Source: Brachionus rotundiformis (Eukaryota; Rotifera; Eurotatoria; Ploima; Brachionidae). From it: a stretch of 64,000 nucleotides of DNA. The stretch spans positions 1,288,402 to 1,352,401 of the forward strand of contig JAESIW010000115.1 in assembly GCA_016802295.1 (NCBI GenBank). The letters run 5' to 3'. Numbering within the stretch: position 1 is the stretch's first letter; each line of letters opens with the position of its first letter. The translations under genes were made by a program, and so were the position numbers. Shown here in pieces: positions 36,106-47,554 of this stretch. Under the pieces are notes generated by a model. That model saw only the letters and a program-made list of their open reading frames with translations, ran no database searches and was not told where the DNA came from.

Positions 36106-36590
36106 TTTGTCTTAGGATTTAGAATTCGGATTGACTTGAATATGTTGAGTTTGAGATTTGACTCTTGCTGATTTCCTGATACCATTTTCATCACCCACCA
36201 AAGCTTCGCTCCGACTCGAGCCTACTTCACTAGACTCTGTTACTTTTCCAAATATTGACGAGTTCCTTGTTTAATAATAAAAATAAAAGAATATTTTTAA
36301 TCATATCAAGTATTTTTTTCTATTTTACGAAAATAAAAATTCTACAAAAAAAATATTTTTTCTACTACAAAAAATGTAAGCCATCATTTATCAAAAAGTT
36401 TTTAAAAAACCAAAAATTAACACGAATGATATTTGTTATTTAGCTAATAAGTCTTTCGGATATCATCCAAGCAGTATTATTTAAATGTATCAATTTAATA
36501 AAATAACCTTTTTGTAATAGTCTTTCTAACACTTCCGAGTGCCCGAGCTTTTTAGCTCTCTTTGTTTTCACACTGTCTGAAATTTTTAAA
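36106..36590 (-). pseudogene. Two orphan exon-like open stretches on the minus strand
   Basis: About 36106-36264 reads openly to a stop as SSIFGKVTESSEVGSSRSEA, then VGDENGIRKSARVKSQ and HIQVNPNSKS. About 36494-36574, preceded by a good acceptor ('aaatttcag'), reads SVKTKRAKKLGHSEVLERLL. Both are less AT-rich than their surroundings. Their phases do not agree if joined through the only available acceptor, so this may be a decaying gene, the end of a gene whose other exons I cannot find, or chance. I do not recognise the product. Confidence 0.3.
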
Positions 36591-37009
36591 AAACTTCAAA
36601 AATAATATCAAAAAGGACTAATTAGAGCTTAAATTACATTTAATTAGAAATTAGATTAAAACTTAAATGCTTATATGTATTGCCAAGAACTTAAACATTT
36701 TTTTGGCCGCTTAAAAAATAATTAATTGAAAAATCTGTAATCGAATTTCAATGCAAAATTATTCAAATTATTTAGAAAAAGTTATAATAATAAAAATTTA
36801 ATTTGTTTAATCTAACCTAAATAATTTTTTACTTTTAATTTACATTAAAAAAGCTTTTATTTTAATGTTTGGGGTACTAACTAAAAATGAATTCTTAATT
36901 TGTTTCACTTGGGGTTTAAAAATTCTAAAAAGAAAACAATAATTAAAAAAGTATAAATTGAGTAGAAATCATTTTAAGTTACATTTTGTTAAACAACCTG
37001 GAAACTAAA

Positions 37010-38069
37010 ATGTTTTTTCTACTTAATGTACTTACTTTCTTGAATTTAGTTGAATGTAAGTTCCTAAATGCGGAAAATAATTTTATATTAGTATCCTTTT
37101 ATATATGTTTTTTAAGCTTCTAATTTGTTGGAAGAATTATTTTCAATTCAAAAAGATACTTTTATCAATACAGAATTCAGCTCACTAGTGATCATTAATG
37201 TTCGAAAATTTTCAGTGACAAGTCACTGTCTAGCTGAATGTATTCGAAACCATGAATGCTTTATCGTACAGATCTACAACAGTGAGTGTAGTCTGTTTTC
37301 TAAATATGCAGCCTATCATTCAAACTCATTTGCTGGTTCAATTGTTTACTTAAGAAAAGAGTTAAGTATTTTTAAAAATTTATTTACAAAATATTGGTGT
37401 ATATTTTATTTTGGAAATCTGATTGAAAGATAAAAATTAATTTTTGTGTATTTAAGAGATTACGAGTGGCCTTTAAAACCATTTCCAAATTATCACTGGC
37501 CAATGTTCAATTCCAAATTATACGATGTTGCGAGTGATGTTCAATTTTCAGGCTCGAACGGAATAACTTTTACAAGTGACAGATTCGGATTACCACAGTC
37601 TGCTCTTAGGTTTGATAATGGGAAATTAATTTTACCAGAGGGTAAATATTTTGATGGAGAGTTTACATTTATGGTTTGGTCGAAAATCATTCAGATAAAT
37701 TTTGAAATGGTATTGTTTTCATGTTCAGGCCAAAATGGTGATGCAATACTCATATCCTATAAGGGTGGTGGAAATTTGCCCTATTTAGCAATTTTTCATG
37801 AAAATAGTCCATTTTTTTTAGGCTTTAATTCATTGTTTGAAGTAGGTGTATGGTATCACATTGTGGTTGGTTACAGAAACAATAAGAGTTTTCTTGCATT
37901 AAATGGAACTTTAATTAATGAGGATTATTCTTTTGCTCCCAAAGGTGTTGTTAGAAATGACTGTCACTTTGGAAGCAGTATTACCCAAGCAGTCTTAGAT
38001 GATATTAAAATATTTAACCATGGTCTAACTGATAATGAAATCTTGAGTCATTTCAATCTCAAGTTTTAG
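37010..38069 (+). CDS. Secreted PAN-like/LamG-like protein
   Basis: Three exons are predicted: 37010-37055, 37117-37360 and 37457-38069. Introns are 61 and 96 bp and phases agree, giving 300 aa. Exon 1 is a signal peptide (MFFLLNVLTFLNLVE). Exon 2 is a PAN/apple-like module with four cysteines (HCLAECIRNHECF, NSECSLF) ending at YLRKE, closely parallel to the module in the protein at 4257-5510. Exon 3 is a concanavalin-like lectin/laminin-G-type beta sandwich: GLPQSALRFDNGKLILP, GEFTFMVWSKI, GVWYHIVVGYRNNKSFLALNG, and LDDIKIFNHGLTDNEILSHF, the typical 'D-D-v-r-i-f-n-r-a-L-s-x-x-E-I' end of LamG_3 domains. It is probably an extracellular adhesion or recognition protein; the ligand is unknown. 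Confidence 0.85.
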
Positions 38070-39080
38070 AATAAAGAATTATCTTTTCTTAAACTTATAT
38101 TCTTGAGTTTTTTTATTTCATAAATAAAAATGTATAAATATTTTTTTACGAGTAGAAAATTATAGTTATTAAATAATGTTAAATTTTTTTTTCAATAAAG
38201 ATTTTTATTTAATTATATCGAATAAATAATTAGTTTGATTTTCAGAAATCTACAATTAAATTGATTTTTTTGAAGAAATTGTTATGATTCGAACCTTGCC
38301 AATAAATTCATATAAGTGATGTTTTAAAATAAAAGCCAAATGGAAAAAAAAATAATTACTTAACAATGATTCCTTGCTACTTTTTATCAGTTCTGTTATT
38401 TTAAGACAAGAAAATAAAAAAATCTCATTATTTCCATTAAAAAAAATAATTATCTTGATATAAATGATCAAATATAGACATCATATTGTCAATTTATTTG
38501 TATTAATTCAGTGATCATATTTCAAGAAAATAACATGTTGGCTTAGGAGCATACTTAACAAGTTTTGATTAACTTTACGACTTCATTCTATTTATCTTTA
38601 TCTTATTTCAATATTAATTAAAAAATTAAGCAAATGAGAATTTCTTAAAATCTGAGTTTTTCTATGAATTTTTAGCGGAAACGTCAAAGAAGCCTAAGTA
38701 TAATCATGATGAAACAAAAATTTAAAATCAATACAATAAATCATCTCTAAGAATCATTATAAATAAATTAAACCTAATCTTTATTTTATAAATTGGCTGA
38801 ATTTTTAAACAAAATGACATAATTGATGCTTTTATTTTTTAGTAATCAAATCAAACAAATCCAAAGGGAACAAAAACTTAATTCGTAATTTTAAAATAAG
38901 TCCTTTTTTACATAAGACATTTTGAAAAGACATATTACGCTCAAGACTTAACTAACGACTCTGTTTACCTAACTAAAACTTTATACAAAATTCTTATCTT
39001 ATCTAACCAAAATCCAAAAAATATCCTAAAAAATCTCTCATTTAGATATAATTTATTTTTAATTTAAAATTTAGATAAAA
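38070..39080. other. AT-rich intergenic, 5' flank of DDC
   Basis: No gene seen. An isolated 'gattcgaacc' at about 38286 resembles a tRNA B box on the minus strand, but no tRNA fold accompanies it. Confidence 0.45.
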
Positions 39081-40828
39081 ATGGACTCAAAAGAGTTTAG
39101 AATACGTGGTAAAGAAATGATCGATCTGGTCGCTGACTATTTGGATAATATTGAAAAAAGGCAGGTTTTGCCAAGTGTCAAGCCTGGCTATTTAAAAGAC
39201 TTGATACCAACTGAAGCACCAGAAGAGCCCGATAAATGGGAAGACTTGGTGAATGATATTGAACGAGTGATTATGCCTGGAGTAACACATTGGCACAGTC
39301 CTCATTTTCATGCTTTCTTTCCCACTGCCAATTCATATCCAGCAATTTGCGCTGATATTCTCTCAGACGCAATTGCTTGTATTGGATTTTCGTGGGCAAG
39401 TTTTTAGAAAAAACTAAATTTAGAAAAGACAATAAATTCATTTAAAAGATCGCCACTCCGGCTTGTACTGAATTGGAAGTTGTAATGATGGATTGGTTGG
39501 CTAAAATCCTCAAGCTTCCTGAATTTTATTTAGCCTCAAGTGGAGGTCTTGGCGGTGGTGTAATACAAGGAACAGCGAGCGAATCTGTCCTTGTCACTCT
39601 TTTATCTGCTAGAAACAAGACAATTCAAGAAGTTAAAACTAAGTATCCAGATTGGACTGATCATGAAATTAGATCAAAATTGGTAGCTTACTGTTCTGAA
39701 CAAGTACAGTTTATAAAAAGAAATTGTTTGCTAAAAATCTTGAAATCTATTTAGGCTCACAGCTCTTTCGAGAGGGCTACATTATTAGCTCCAGTTAAGT
39801 GCCGTAAACTACCTGTTGATGAGAAATATAGCTTAAGAGGACCTGAACTAATCGAAGCTATTGAAAATGATAAAAAAAATGGTTTGATACCATTTTTTGT
39901 TTGTGCTACCCTTGGAACAACCAGTATTTGCTCGTATGATAATCTAGAAGAAATTGGTCCCATTTGTAAATTTTTTTTTTAAACCAAAATAGAAAATTAA
40001 TCATTTAATAAAGGCCGTGATGAAAATTTATGGCTGCACATAGATGCAGCTTACGCAGGAAGTGCGTTCATTTGTCCAGAAATAAGACCTTACTTAAATG
40101 GAGTCGAGTATTCCGACTCGTTCAACTTTAATCCACATAAATGGCTACTGGTTAATTTTGACTGTTCGGCTCTTTGGTAAATAAAATAAATTAACGATTT
40201 GGAAAATTTATTATTTAAATTTTAGGGTCAGAAATCGGTCTTATCTGGTAGATTCTTTTAATGTCGATCCAATTTATTTGAAGCATGAGCACCAAAATGA
40301 AGCGCCAGATTTTAGAGTAATTATCTTTATTTTAATTGATTTAATTCTTTAATGAATCTAAATTTAATTAAATTAGCATTGGCAAATACCATTGGGAAGA
40401 CGGTTTAGATCATTGAAGCTTTGGTTTGTAATGCGTCTTTATGGAATCAAGGGATTGCAAGACTTCATTAGAAAAGTATTTTAGTGCTTTTTGACATAAA
40501 GATGTTCAGTTTGTGTTTCTAGCATATCGATTTGGCAAAATACTTTGAGTCTTTGGTTGCAAAAGATGATCGCTTTGAAATAATTGGCGAAGTCACATTG
40601 GGTCTGGTTTGTTTTAGATTAAAAGGTTCGAATGAGGCAAATGAGAAATTGCTTAAACAAATAACCCAAGATGCAAAAATTTTCATGGTTCCAAGCAAGA
40701 TCAATGAAGTTTTTTTCATTCGCTTTGCTGTTTGTGCATCAAGCTCTGAACAACATCATATTGACTTTGCCTGGAATATCATTCTTCAAAATACCAACAT
40801 ATTACTGAAAAATAATTTAATTGAATAA
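39081..40828 (+). CDS. DDC: Aromatic-L-amino-acid decarboxylase family (DDC/HDC group), 7 exons
   Basis: This is a PLP-dependent group II decarboxylase that makes amines such as dopamine, serotonin, tyramine or histamine from aromatic amino acids, in the cytosol of neurons and gland cells. Predicted exons: 39081-39395, 39449-39703, 39755-39965, 40014-40176, 40226-40316, 40377-40475 and 40523-40828, giving 479 aa, the family length. Landmarks: FRIRGKEMIDLVADYL, MPGVTHWHSPHFHAFFP, FSW-IATPACTELEVVMMDWL, GGGVIQGTASES, ATLGTTSICSYDNL, LHIDAAYAGSAFICPE, and the PLP lysine in FNFNPHKWLLVNFDCSALW. These are followed by HWQIPLGRRFRSLKLWFVMR and IGEVTLGLVCFRLKGSNEAN. The first intron (39396-39448) starts GCAAGT, a GC-AG intron; no GT donor keeps the frame. 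Sequence alone does not settle whether Dopa, tyrosine, tryptophan or histidine derivatives are preferred; overall it looks closest to DDC. Confidence 0.94.
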
Positions 40829-40974
40829 CAATTTTTCAAATAGTTAATTAATTTTTTTAAAATGAATCAATTTCAATCGAATAATAATCACCTTGATCAA
40901 TATATATTGTAATAAATTATTAAATTAAAAATGAATCTTTTATAGACATTAGTATTTATTTATTTTTTTTTATT

Positions 40975-41100
40975 TAAATAATTTGGGAGTGGCCCACATT
41001 CTGGATAGAATTGACCAAGTCCTTCTTTTCAGCCTAACGATACATAAATGCTATGAACGGATAAAAAATATAGTAAAGTAAAAATGATGTTATAATAATA
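40975..41100. repeat. Degenerate dispersed repeat
   Basis: A 'aagtccttctttt(c/t)agcc' block with similar flanks occurs here (about 41020) and at about 18170 in the BICRA intron, suggesting two old copies of one unnamed repeat. Confidence 0.35.
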
Positions 41101-41234
41101 TTAAACGGGAGTCTTAAAAATAAAATTAGTTAATTTGGGATATTGAAAGAGTTTTGAATGTGCTGAATTTAGAGAATAGCGAGCTGTATTTAGCTTGTTG
41201 AAGTGGGTTTGATTCAAATAATAATACTAATAAA

Positions 41235-41290
41235 AGCTACAGCAAGCGAGCTTGCGGAGATGACTTACTCGGAAGTCATCTATGGTAGCT
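41235..41290 (-). repeat. Structured repeat tail, copy A
   Basis: This is about 55 bp bounded by 'agctac' and 'gtagct'. It encloses two perfect hairpins: GCAAGC-GA-GCTTGC and GATGACTT-actcgg-AAGTCATC. A degenerate (AAT)n lies just outside the 'agctac' end (41219-41231). The same layout recurs at 57430-57483 and 58164-58219. I assign the minus strand because the microsatellite would then be a 3' tail. Confidence 0.75.
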
Positions 41291-41743
41291 AATCGCTCAA
41301 AAATGGAGAGATAAATTAAGGAACTACAATGAAAGTAACAGAGACGAAGCTGAGTTACAATTTATATATACTTTACAGATATTACATAAGATTATATAGA
41401 ACATATATAGAAATTTATCTAATTCCTTGGACAAGCATTTGGTGGTTTAATCTTTGAGCGAAGAATTTGGTCAATAATTTATCTGATCGTATTTAAATTC
41501 TTATGAAATTATTAATGGTCATCTTGCAGTAAAAGTTGCTAATTAAAATTTGTTAATGAAATGAAAGCTAGGAGTATTTTAGTCATTTTAAATTTTTAAA
41601 TTTAATAAGTTTTTTACTATTTTTTTTTAAAATAACTAGGGTCGAGCCAGAATGGTGAACAAATTTTTTTTTATTTATTTTCTTTTCAATTTATATTTAA
41701 ACAGGTTAAAAATATTTTTTTTTCTCTCCTTTAAACTTCTAGA

Positions 41744-42030
41744 AGAAGCATAGGACCGTGACCCTCTTGCTTCACTCAAGTCTCTCTTTCGCAGCACATT
41801 TTGTCTCTCCTCAAGTAAGACCCATCCCAGTGAGCTCCTTTTTGGTCGTTGTTCTCCATGTAGTCGCAGGTCGACCAACCTTGCGTCTTCCCGATGGCGT
41901 CCATTCGTCGTCATTTAAGGGCGACTTTGGGGATTCTGAGTACATGTCCGAGCCAGAGTCGGCGAAACCAACACGACAGAAAAGCGAAGCTCAAGGGAGT
42001 AGCGAAAGGAAAGCCAATGTATTACCCTAA
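41744..42030 (-). mobile_element. LINE 3' fragment (endonuclease-RT family)
   Basis: The minus strand reads R-L-W-L-G-H-V-L-R-I-P-K-V-A-L, then (in shifted frames) the equivalents of R-M-D-A-x-G-K, G-W-S-T, W-R/M-E-N, G-x-T-W-D-G and an Arg/Asp-rich end. This order (W-L-G-H-V-L-R, G-K-R-x-x-G-R-P, T-W-R-R-T-x-x-x-E-L-x-x-x-G-L-x-W) is the end of a widespread animal LINE ORF2. It is frame-shifted and partial. It is GC-richer than the surroundings. Confidence 0.65.
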
Positions 42031-43660
42031 ACATGAAGCCTACAGCTAAAAGACTACAGGTTAAAAATATAAGCTTTCTTAATTTCAAAAGACTTATCTT
42101 GATACTCTTCAGTAATTTTTCGGAAATTTTATTATCCAAAAATATAAAGAATATATATTTTTTGAAGAAAAAAAAAAATAATAATGGTTATAAGAAATAC
42201 TGATAAGTATTCAATCAAAAAATCCTATTTTTGTTTCCATCTAAGATTTATCATCAGTTAATAGACTGTTACTGTTACTGTTAAATTTTTACTAAATGAA
42301 TAGACCATCTGCAAATTTCAGGAGATATAAATGACCATCTAACAAATACATCTGTCTTAAACAATACGTCCAAATGCTTATATGATATTAATAATATTTA
42401 GTTTTACTCTTATCTCATAATTTTTACTCAATACGATCCAAAATACCAACAAAAATTTTTTAAGCTAATTTTTTTTTCCTTTTGATTAAAATAAAAATAT
42501 TTAAAAAAGTCTTATTTTTATTTTTTTCTAAAAATCGTTCCACAAGAGTTTAAAAGAATAACCAACTATAATCCTTCCAAAATGAGAATACTATGTAACT
42601 ATTTTCAATTAGAAGGTTATAAAATTTAAAGTTATATGATTGATTCAATACAGAAAATTTTCTCTTTATTAAAAATTTAGAAAGTACATAATTTAGTATA
42701 TTGAAATGTTGCTAAAAAATATTATGATTCATTTAGTCAATTGTAGATAATTCTAATTTAGTGTCATAAAAAAAATGATTAGATAGATATCTGAGTTGAA
42801 AAAATAAATAAAGAAGATTTTGAAAAGTCAAATAATTTTTTAATTTTTAAAAAATGGTCATTTGGAATATATTTTTTATCTTTTTTTGTTAACTATATTT
42901 ATAATTTTTAAATAGTAAGATTAAAGCTTCTTTTAAAAATAGATCACAATTCTTATTAGTTTTTAAAAAAGCTTCACTGAATGCACTTTATAGGACCGAA
43001 AGTAATAAATGACCACCATCCAGATTCAATCTGATTTCTGATAGCTTTGGTAGTTTTTTTTATATTTTTGTTCGGTACAAAACTTATTTTTAGATTATTT
43101 TAAATGTAAACATTAATTTAACGTAGTTAAGGAAATAGCTCTAAGAAATATTTAAAAATAATTTCAAAGAATTTAGCATAGTAATTCTTGTAATAGATTA
43201 TTTAATTTATTGTTATTGAATTAATTTGAAAATTTAATCTCAAATTCGAATCTAATTAGATAAAATTCTAAAAAAAAATAAAACCTAACTAAAATAATGG
43301 TCATCTTATTTTATACCATCATATTCTTTGAAAAAAGTATTGTTGTTATCAAAAAAAAGCATAAATAATTAAAGAGATAATCATATATCTGATAATACCA
43401 TCTTTTTATTAAATTTTTTTTATTTGAAACTGGGAATTATTTACATCACTGGTCATAAATTTTAAAGCTTGCTACTCTTTTTTGTAAATGTTGTAAAAAT
43501 ATGTTTCCATAGCAATCTTGCCAGGTTTAAATTCTTAAAAAACTTTCAACAGAAATTGAAATAATTTATTCGGAAATAAACCATTTGTTTGAATTAAGAA
43601 AAAATGAATGATAATTTGGACACAAGTATCTAGAGATAGTAATTATATAAAATTCTAAAG
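42031..43660. other. AT-rich intergenic upstream of the DCLK-like gene
   Basis: No confident gene seen. The first exon(s) of the kinase gene must lie in or beyond this stretch. An ATG at 43604 or 43608 is close, but the intron it would need is only about 35 bp. Confidence 0.4.
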
Positions 43661-46600
43661 TTGACTTTTTACCAAGCCGACAAGTCTAATCTGTTCAATG
43701 AAACAACCAATTTGGAAGATGAGGAAGAGCTGTTGGACGCCGAAGAGCTTTCCCACAAGAAAAAACTTGTTGAAAGCATAAAACCCAACCATGAAACTAC
43801 TTCGCCATTATCCCACGCAATGGCAGGAAGCCTAAGCCAAGAAAGTCTTAATCAGGACGAGAGCAGAGATTTACAACAAAACGACATACTCAAAAAGTTT
43901 ACCGAAAGCGAAAAATTTAAAGCTCAAACTGATGAAAAAAAAAGAATTTTAAAATCAAGCAATTCAAAATACAGTAATTCGGATATAATTACTGAATTTG
44001 TGAGCATAAAATCAATAAAATCAAACAAAAGTAACAAATTTATGTATCCAATTTCGGCTGAAAAGTTTGCTCAATTCGAATCAATGTTGTTTGATTTGGT
44101 TGGCTTTACGACCAGTTCGTACAAAGTAGAAGACGAAAAAGACAAAAAAGCCCCAAATTTGGACAAAATTGACATTGCCAATTCAAAATTTGTTCCCAAC
44201 ATGGAAATGGTAACCAATAAGCTCGAGCTAAACTCGGCAAATCATGTTCAAGTAAAAAAAATGCTCAATCGAAATGGTATGAATTCGTCCCACTCTGACA
44301 TGGATAATGCGAGTCTGGATGAGGATCGGACGCAAAGTCTCTATTTTAAGGCTAAATTAGTGACCATAATGCTTAATGAATCAGTCAGACCTAGACGAGC
44401 ATGCCGAGTTTTATTGACCAAAAGAAATACCAACAGTCTGGACAGTATTATAAATGAGATAGAAAATATTTTTAAAGTGGATAGCATTAAAAAAATTTTC
44501 AATTTATCAGGTTTACAGGTTATTTTTTTTTTAAAAAGTTATTTTTTATTTACATGATTTTGTTCAGGTAAATGACCCCATTGAAATGTATTATCAAGAT
44601 GAGATTTTTATTGCTGTTACAAATGAAAAAATCCATAATAAGGACTTTGAGTTGGAACCGGAAGGTAATATTTTTCAAACTTAACCAACAATTGGTAAAA
44701 TTAGCTTTATTTAGAGGTAAAAGTGTTATACATAAATGAATTTATGAAAGGCTATTCAAAGCTAGATCCAAATTTGATACTTCAAAAAAATGGTAATTCA
44801 AATTTTTTATTTATATTTTAAAATTAAGATAAGAATTAAATTATATATAGCTTAAAGTTTTAGTTTGAGTTTTGAACTTAATATTAAATATGATCTATTG
44901 TTTGATAATTTTTGAAAAATTACAAAATAACTGCTATTAAGCTTTTGCTTATGGTAGCAATTACTTAAAGTTTACCACCTTGAAAATTTATGATTCATCC
45001 AGAATTTTTTTGAGAATATTTTTTCTGTTGTGAGATGATTCAAATTGTATTCAAGAAAAATATTTATCTATCTTGGTGAACTGTTGGTATTGTCCGAGAC
45101 AGCTATAGTGTCAATCAACTTATTCAGATTGTACCAGTCCACTTCTTATTTTGGTTTGTTATTATACCTTCTCCAGAGTCCTTGTATTCTTTTTGTTCTG
45201 TAGGCTACTTATTGCTATGCCATATGCTTTCAAATGCCACTAATTCTCTTTGAAAAATGCTTAGGCTCCAGCATTTGAAAGCTTCCTTCAGCATTCCAAG
45301 AATCACATGAGCAGTCTCTACAGGAATAATGACGGAAATGTTCATTGATAGGTTCTGAATTGTAAACGTGTACATGTCCAAGCCATTGCCATTTATACTT
45401 TGCTTCACATTTATAGAAAAAAATAATTTAACTATTATTTTTCATTATATTAAAAAAAATATGAATATATTTTATCTAAATTTATTGATTTTTAATTTTT
45501 TAATATCACTTAACTTTGATTCTAGTCAAGTTTTTAAAATGATCAATTAATTATTAATATTTCAATTCATTTTATATTAAAACATTATAATTTCTTTCTT
45601 AAAATAAGTCAAAAATTTAAAAATCAACATTATTATTTGATTAATATAATATATAATTAAAGATTAATTTTTTTGTTTAGCCAAAAAGGCCGACTATAAT
45701 AGGAAAAAATCTCGCCAAACTGATAACATAATGATAAACTCTCAAGTAATTGATATTTATCCAAAATTTTGCTTCTATTTTTATGTTATTTCTTGGTCAA
45801 TTTAAGAATCAAATCGAATTAATGCCAGAAGAACTGCTGGACAATTACGAAATTGGACGAATTATAGGAGAAGGAAACTATTCAGTTGTAAGAGAATGTA
45901 AAGATTTAAATACAGGTATTCAGTTTGCATTAAAAATTATTGATTTGAAAAAAAACCCAGGAAGAGTAAGCAACCCGCACCATATTTAGGTGAAGACAAT
46001 TTCTTTTTTTGTTTAAGGAAGAAATAATAGACAATGAAATAAATATTTTAAGAAAAGCAAAGCATCCAAATATTGTTAAACTTGTGGAAGATTACAAATT
46101 TGATAACTATGCCTATCTGGTTTTTGAATATTATAAAGTACAAAAAATTAATTTAATTTTGTTTATTTTATTGCTTATAAAATAAGGCTGGAGACTTATT
46201 AGAGACGATATCAAAGCGTAAAAAATTCCTAGAAAAAGACGCTGCTGCGATTGTCTACACAATGGCGTCAACGATAGATTATCTACACTCTCTTAACATT
46301 ATACACAGAGATATTAAACTGGATAATATAATGGTGCAAGAGTACCAAGATGGAAGCAAAAGTCTAAAACTAGGGGATTTTGGCTCAGCTGTTTACGCCC
46401 AAGAAGGTCTGACTGAAAAATGCGGAAGTCCTGTTTATGTTGCTCCTGAAATTATTTCTGACAAGGCGTAAATAACCAAAATTATAAATCTATTTCATAA
46501 CTAATGATTAAAAATATAAAAAAAAAAGATACGGCTTTGAGGTTGATGTTTGGAGTCTTGGCATTGTAGCCTTTATCCTTTTGTGCGGCTATGCACCATT

Positions 46601-47074
46601 CGAGGGACAAAGTGATGAGGAGACATTTGAGCTGATCAAAAATCAAGAATTGAAATTTTTGGAAGAAGATTGGTTGAATATTTCCGGACCAGCCATTGAT
46701 TTGATCAAAAAAATGCTGGACAGAAATCCAGAAAGCCGCATTAGAGCAAATGAAATATTGTCCCATTCCTGGTTCAACCGTGAAGATAGTTCGGCAGATA
46801 AGGAAAAATTCGAGGTTTCCAAAAGTAGCCAGAATTTAGAAACGAGCAGAAAAAGCCAGACTTCTATCATAAAACATGAGGAAACTTCAATCAAAAGTAA
46901 ACCAATTGCTCCAAAATTGGTACTTACTCAAATTAAAAAAAGAAATAATTACAAAACGACAAATATTCAAGTAGAAAAATTTATTAAATACACATTTATT
47001 AAATTTAAGATTATTTTTTTCTAAAGGCTAATCTCGGAAACAGTTCTAAATCAAAAATTCAACCAAATAAATGA
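43661..47074 (+). CDS. DCLK: Doublecortin-domain protein kinase (DCLK-like), 5' end not resolved
   Basis: This is a Ser/Thr kinase of the CaMK group with a microtubule-binding doublecortin (DCX) domain. Exons: about 43661-44518, 44568-44664, 44715-44792, 45681-45745, 45807-45965, 46018-46137, 46187-46467, 46529-46970 and 47027-47074. All phases agree from the first listed exon on. The DCX domain spans exons 1-2 (AKLVTIMLNESVRPRRACRV, NLSGLQVNDPIEMYYQDEIF). The kinase starts near LLDNYEIGRIIGEGNYSVV. It has the VAIK-type lysine in ALKIID, the catalytic loop HRDIKLDN, the DCLK-like EYQDGSKSLKLGDFG, APE in YVAPEIIS, and DVWSLGIVAFILLCGYAPFEG. The catalytic residues are intact. Only one DCX domain is visible, where DCLK1/2 have two; a first one could lie upstream. 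The 43661 boundary is an acceptor ('ctaaag'), not a start codon. Confidence 0.88.
45090..45415 (-). mobile_element. LINE 3' fragment inside a DCLK intron
   Basis: The third listed DCLK intron is 888 bp, against 46-89 bp for the rest. The minus strand around 45400 reads A-K-Y-K-W-Q-W-L-G-H-V-H, the start of the typical LINE ORF2 end, followed by broken frames. It is inserted antisense to the gene. Confidence 0.45.
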
Positions 47075-47248
47075 GACTTTTTCTTTGCTTAAATAAAGAT
47101 ATTTAATTAATAAATTAAATTTAAATCAAATCTTAATTTACATTCATTAATTAACTGTATTCAAAATTAATATCTTTGTACTATTCAAATTATAAATATA
47201 CAAGATATTTAAATTTACCTTAACAAATTATAAATTTTTTATTTGGAT

Positions 47249-47554
47249 ATGCATTTTAAAAACAACAAGTTTTTTTTTGTGATGTTGAACACACTCAAGG
47301 CAAGTCGAGGTATTTCAAAAGTTGTAAAAGAGAAGTTTTTTGACGTAGGTGTTACTGCACCAAAGGCAATTTTGCGTGTTTTGGAAAAAGAAGGGTATGA
47401 AAAGCCATCGATTACCCAACTTAATACTTTTTTGACAGGATTGAGACAGAAAAAGTTCGGCTCTCCAAGCATAAACTTGGCTGAACTAGAAACATGGTGT
47501 GAAGCTCGACGCGAAATACCAAACTCAGTTGATCAAGATAAGGTTTTCACTTGA
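47249..47554 (+). pseudogene. N-terminal fragment of a MULE-type transposase-like protein
   Basis: A 101-codon open stretch from an ATG: ASRGISKVVKEKFFDVGVTA, PKAILRVLEKEGYEKPSITQ, then LNTFLTGLRQKKFGSPSINL and AELETWCEARREIP. The pattern (V-K-E-x-x-x-x-G-x-x-x-P-K-A-I-L-x-x-L, then Q-L-N-x-F-L, then L-x-E-L-E-x-W-C-E) resembles the region before the catalytic domain in many animal Mutator-like transposases. No catalytic domain follows, so this is a fragment. Family assignment is from memory of the pattern and should be treated as tentative. Confidence 0.5.

Noticed and set aside
36255..36443. 62-codon plus-strand Phe/Lys-rich frame
   Set aside because: A/T-driven low complexity; no homology.
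38256..38471. Minus-strand ORF and a tRNA B-box-like 'ggttcgaatc'
   Set aside because: The ORF is low-complexity, and no acceptor stem, A box or anticodon arm could be found around the B-box-like string.
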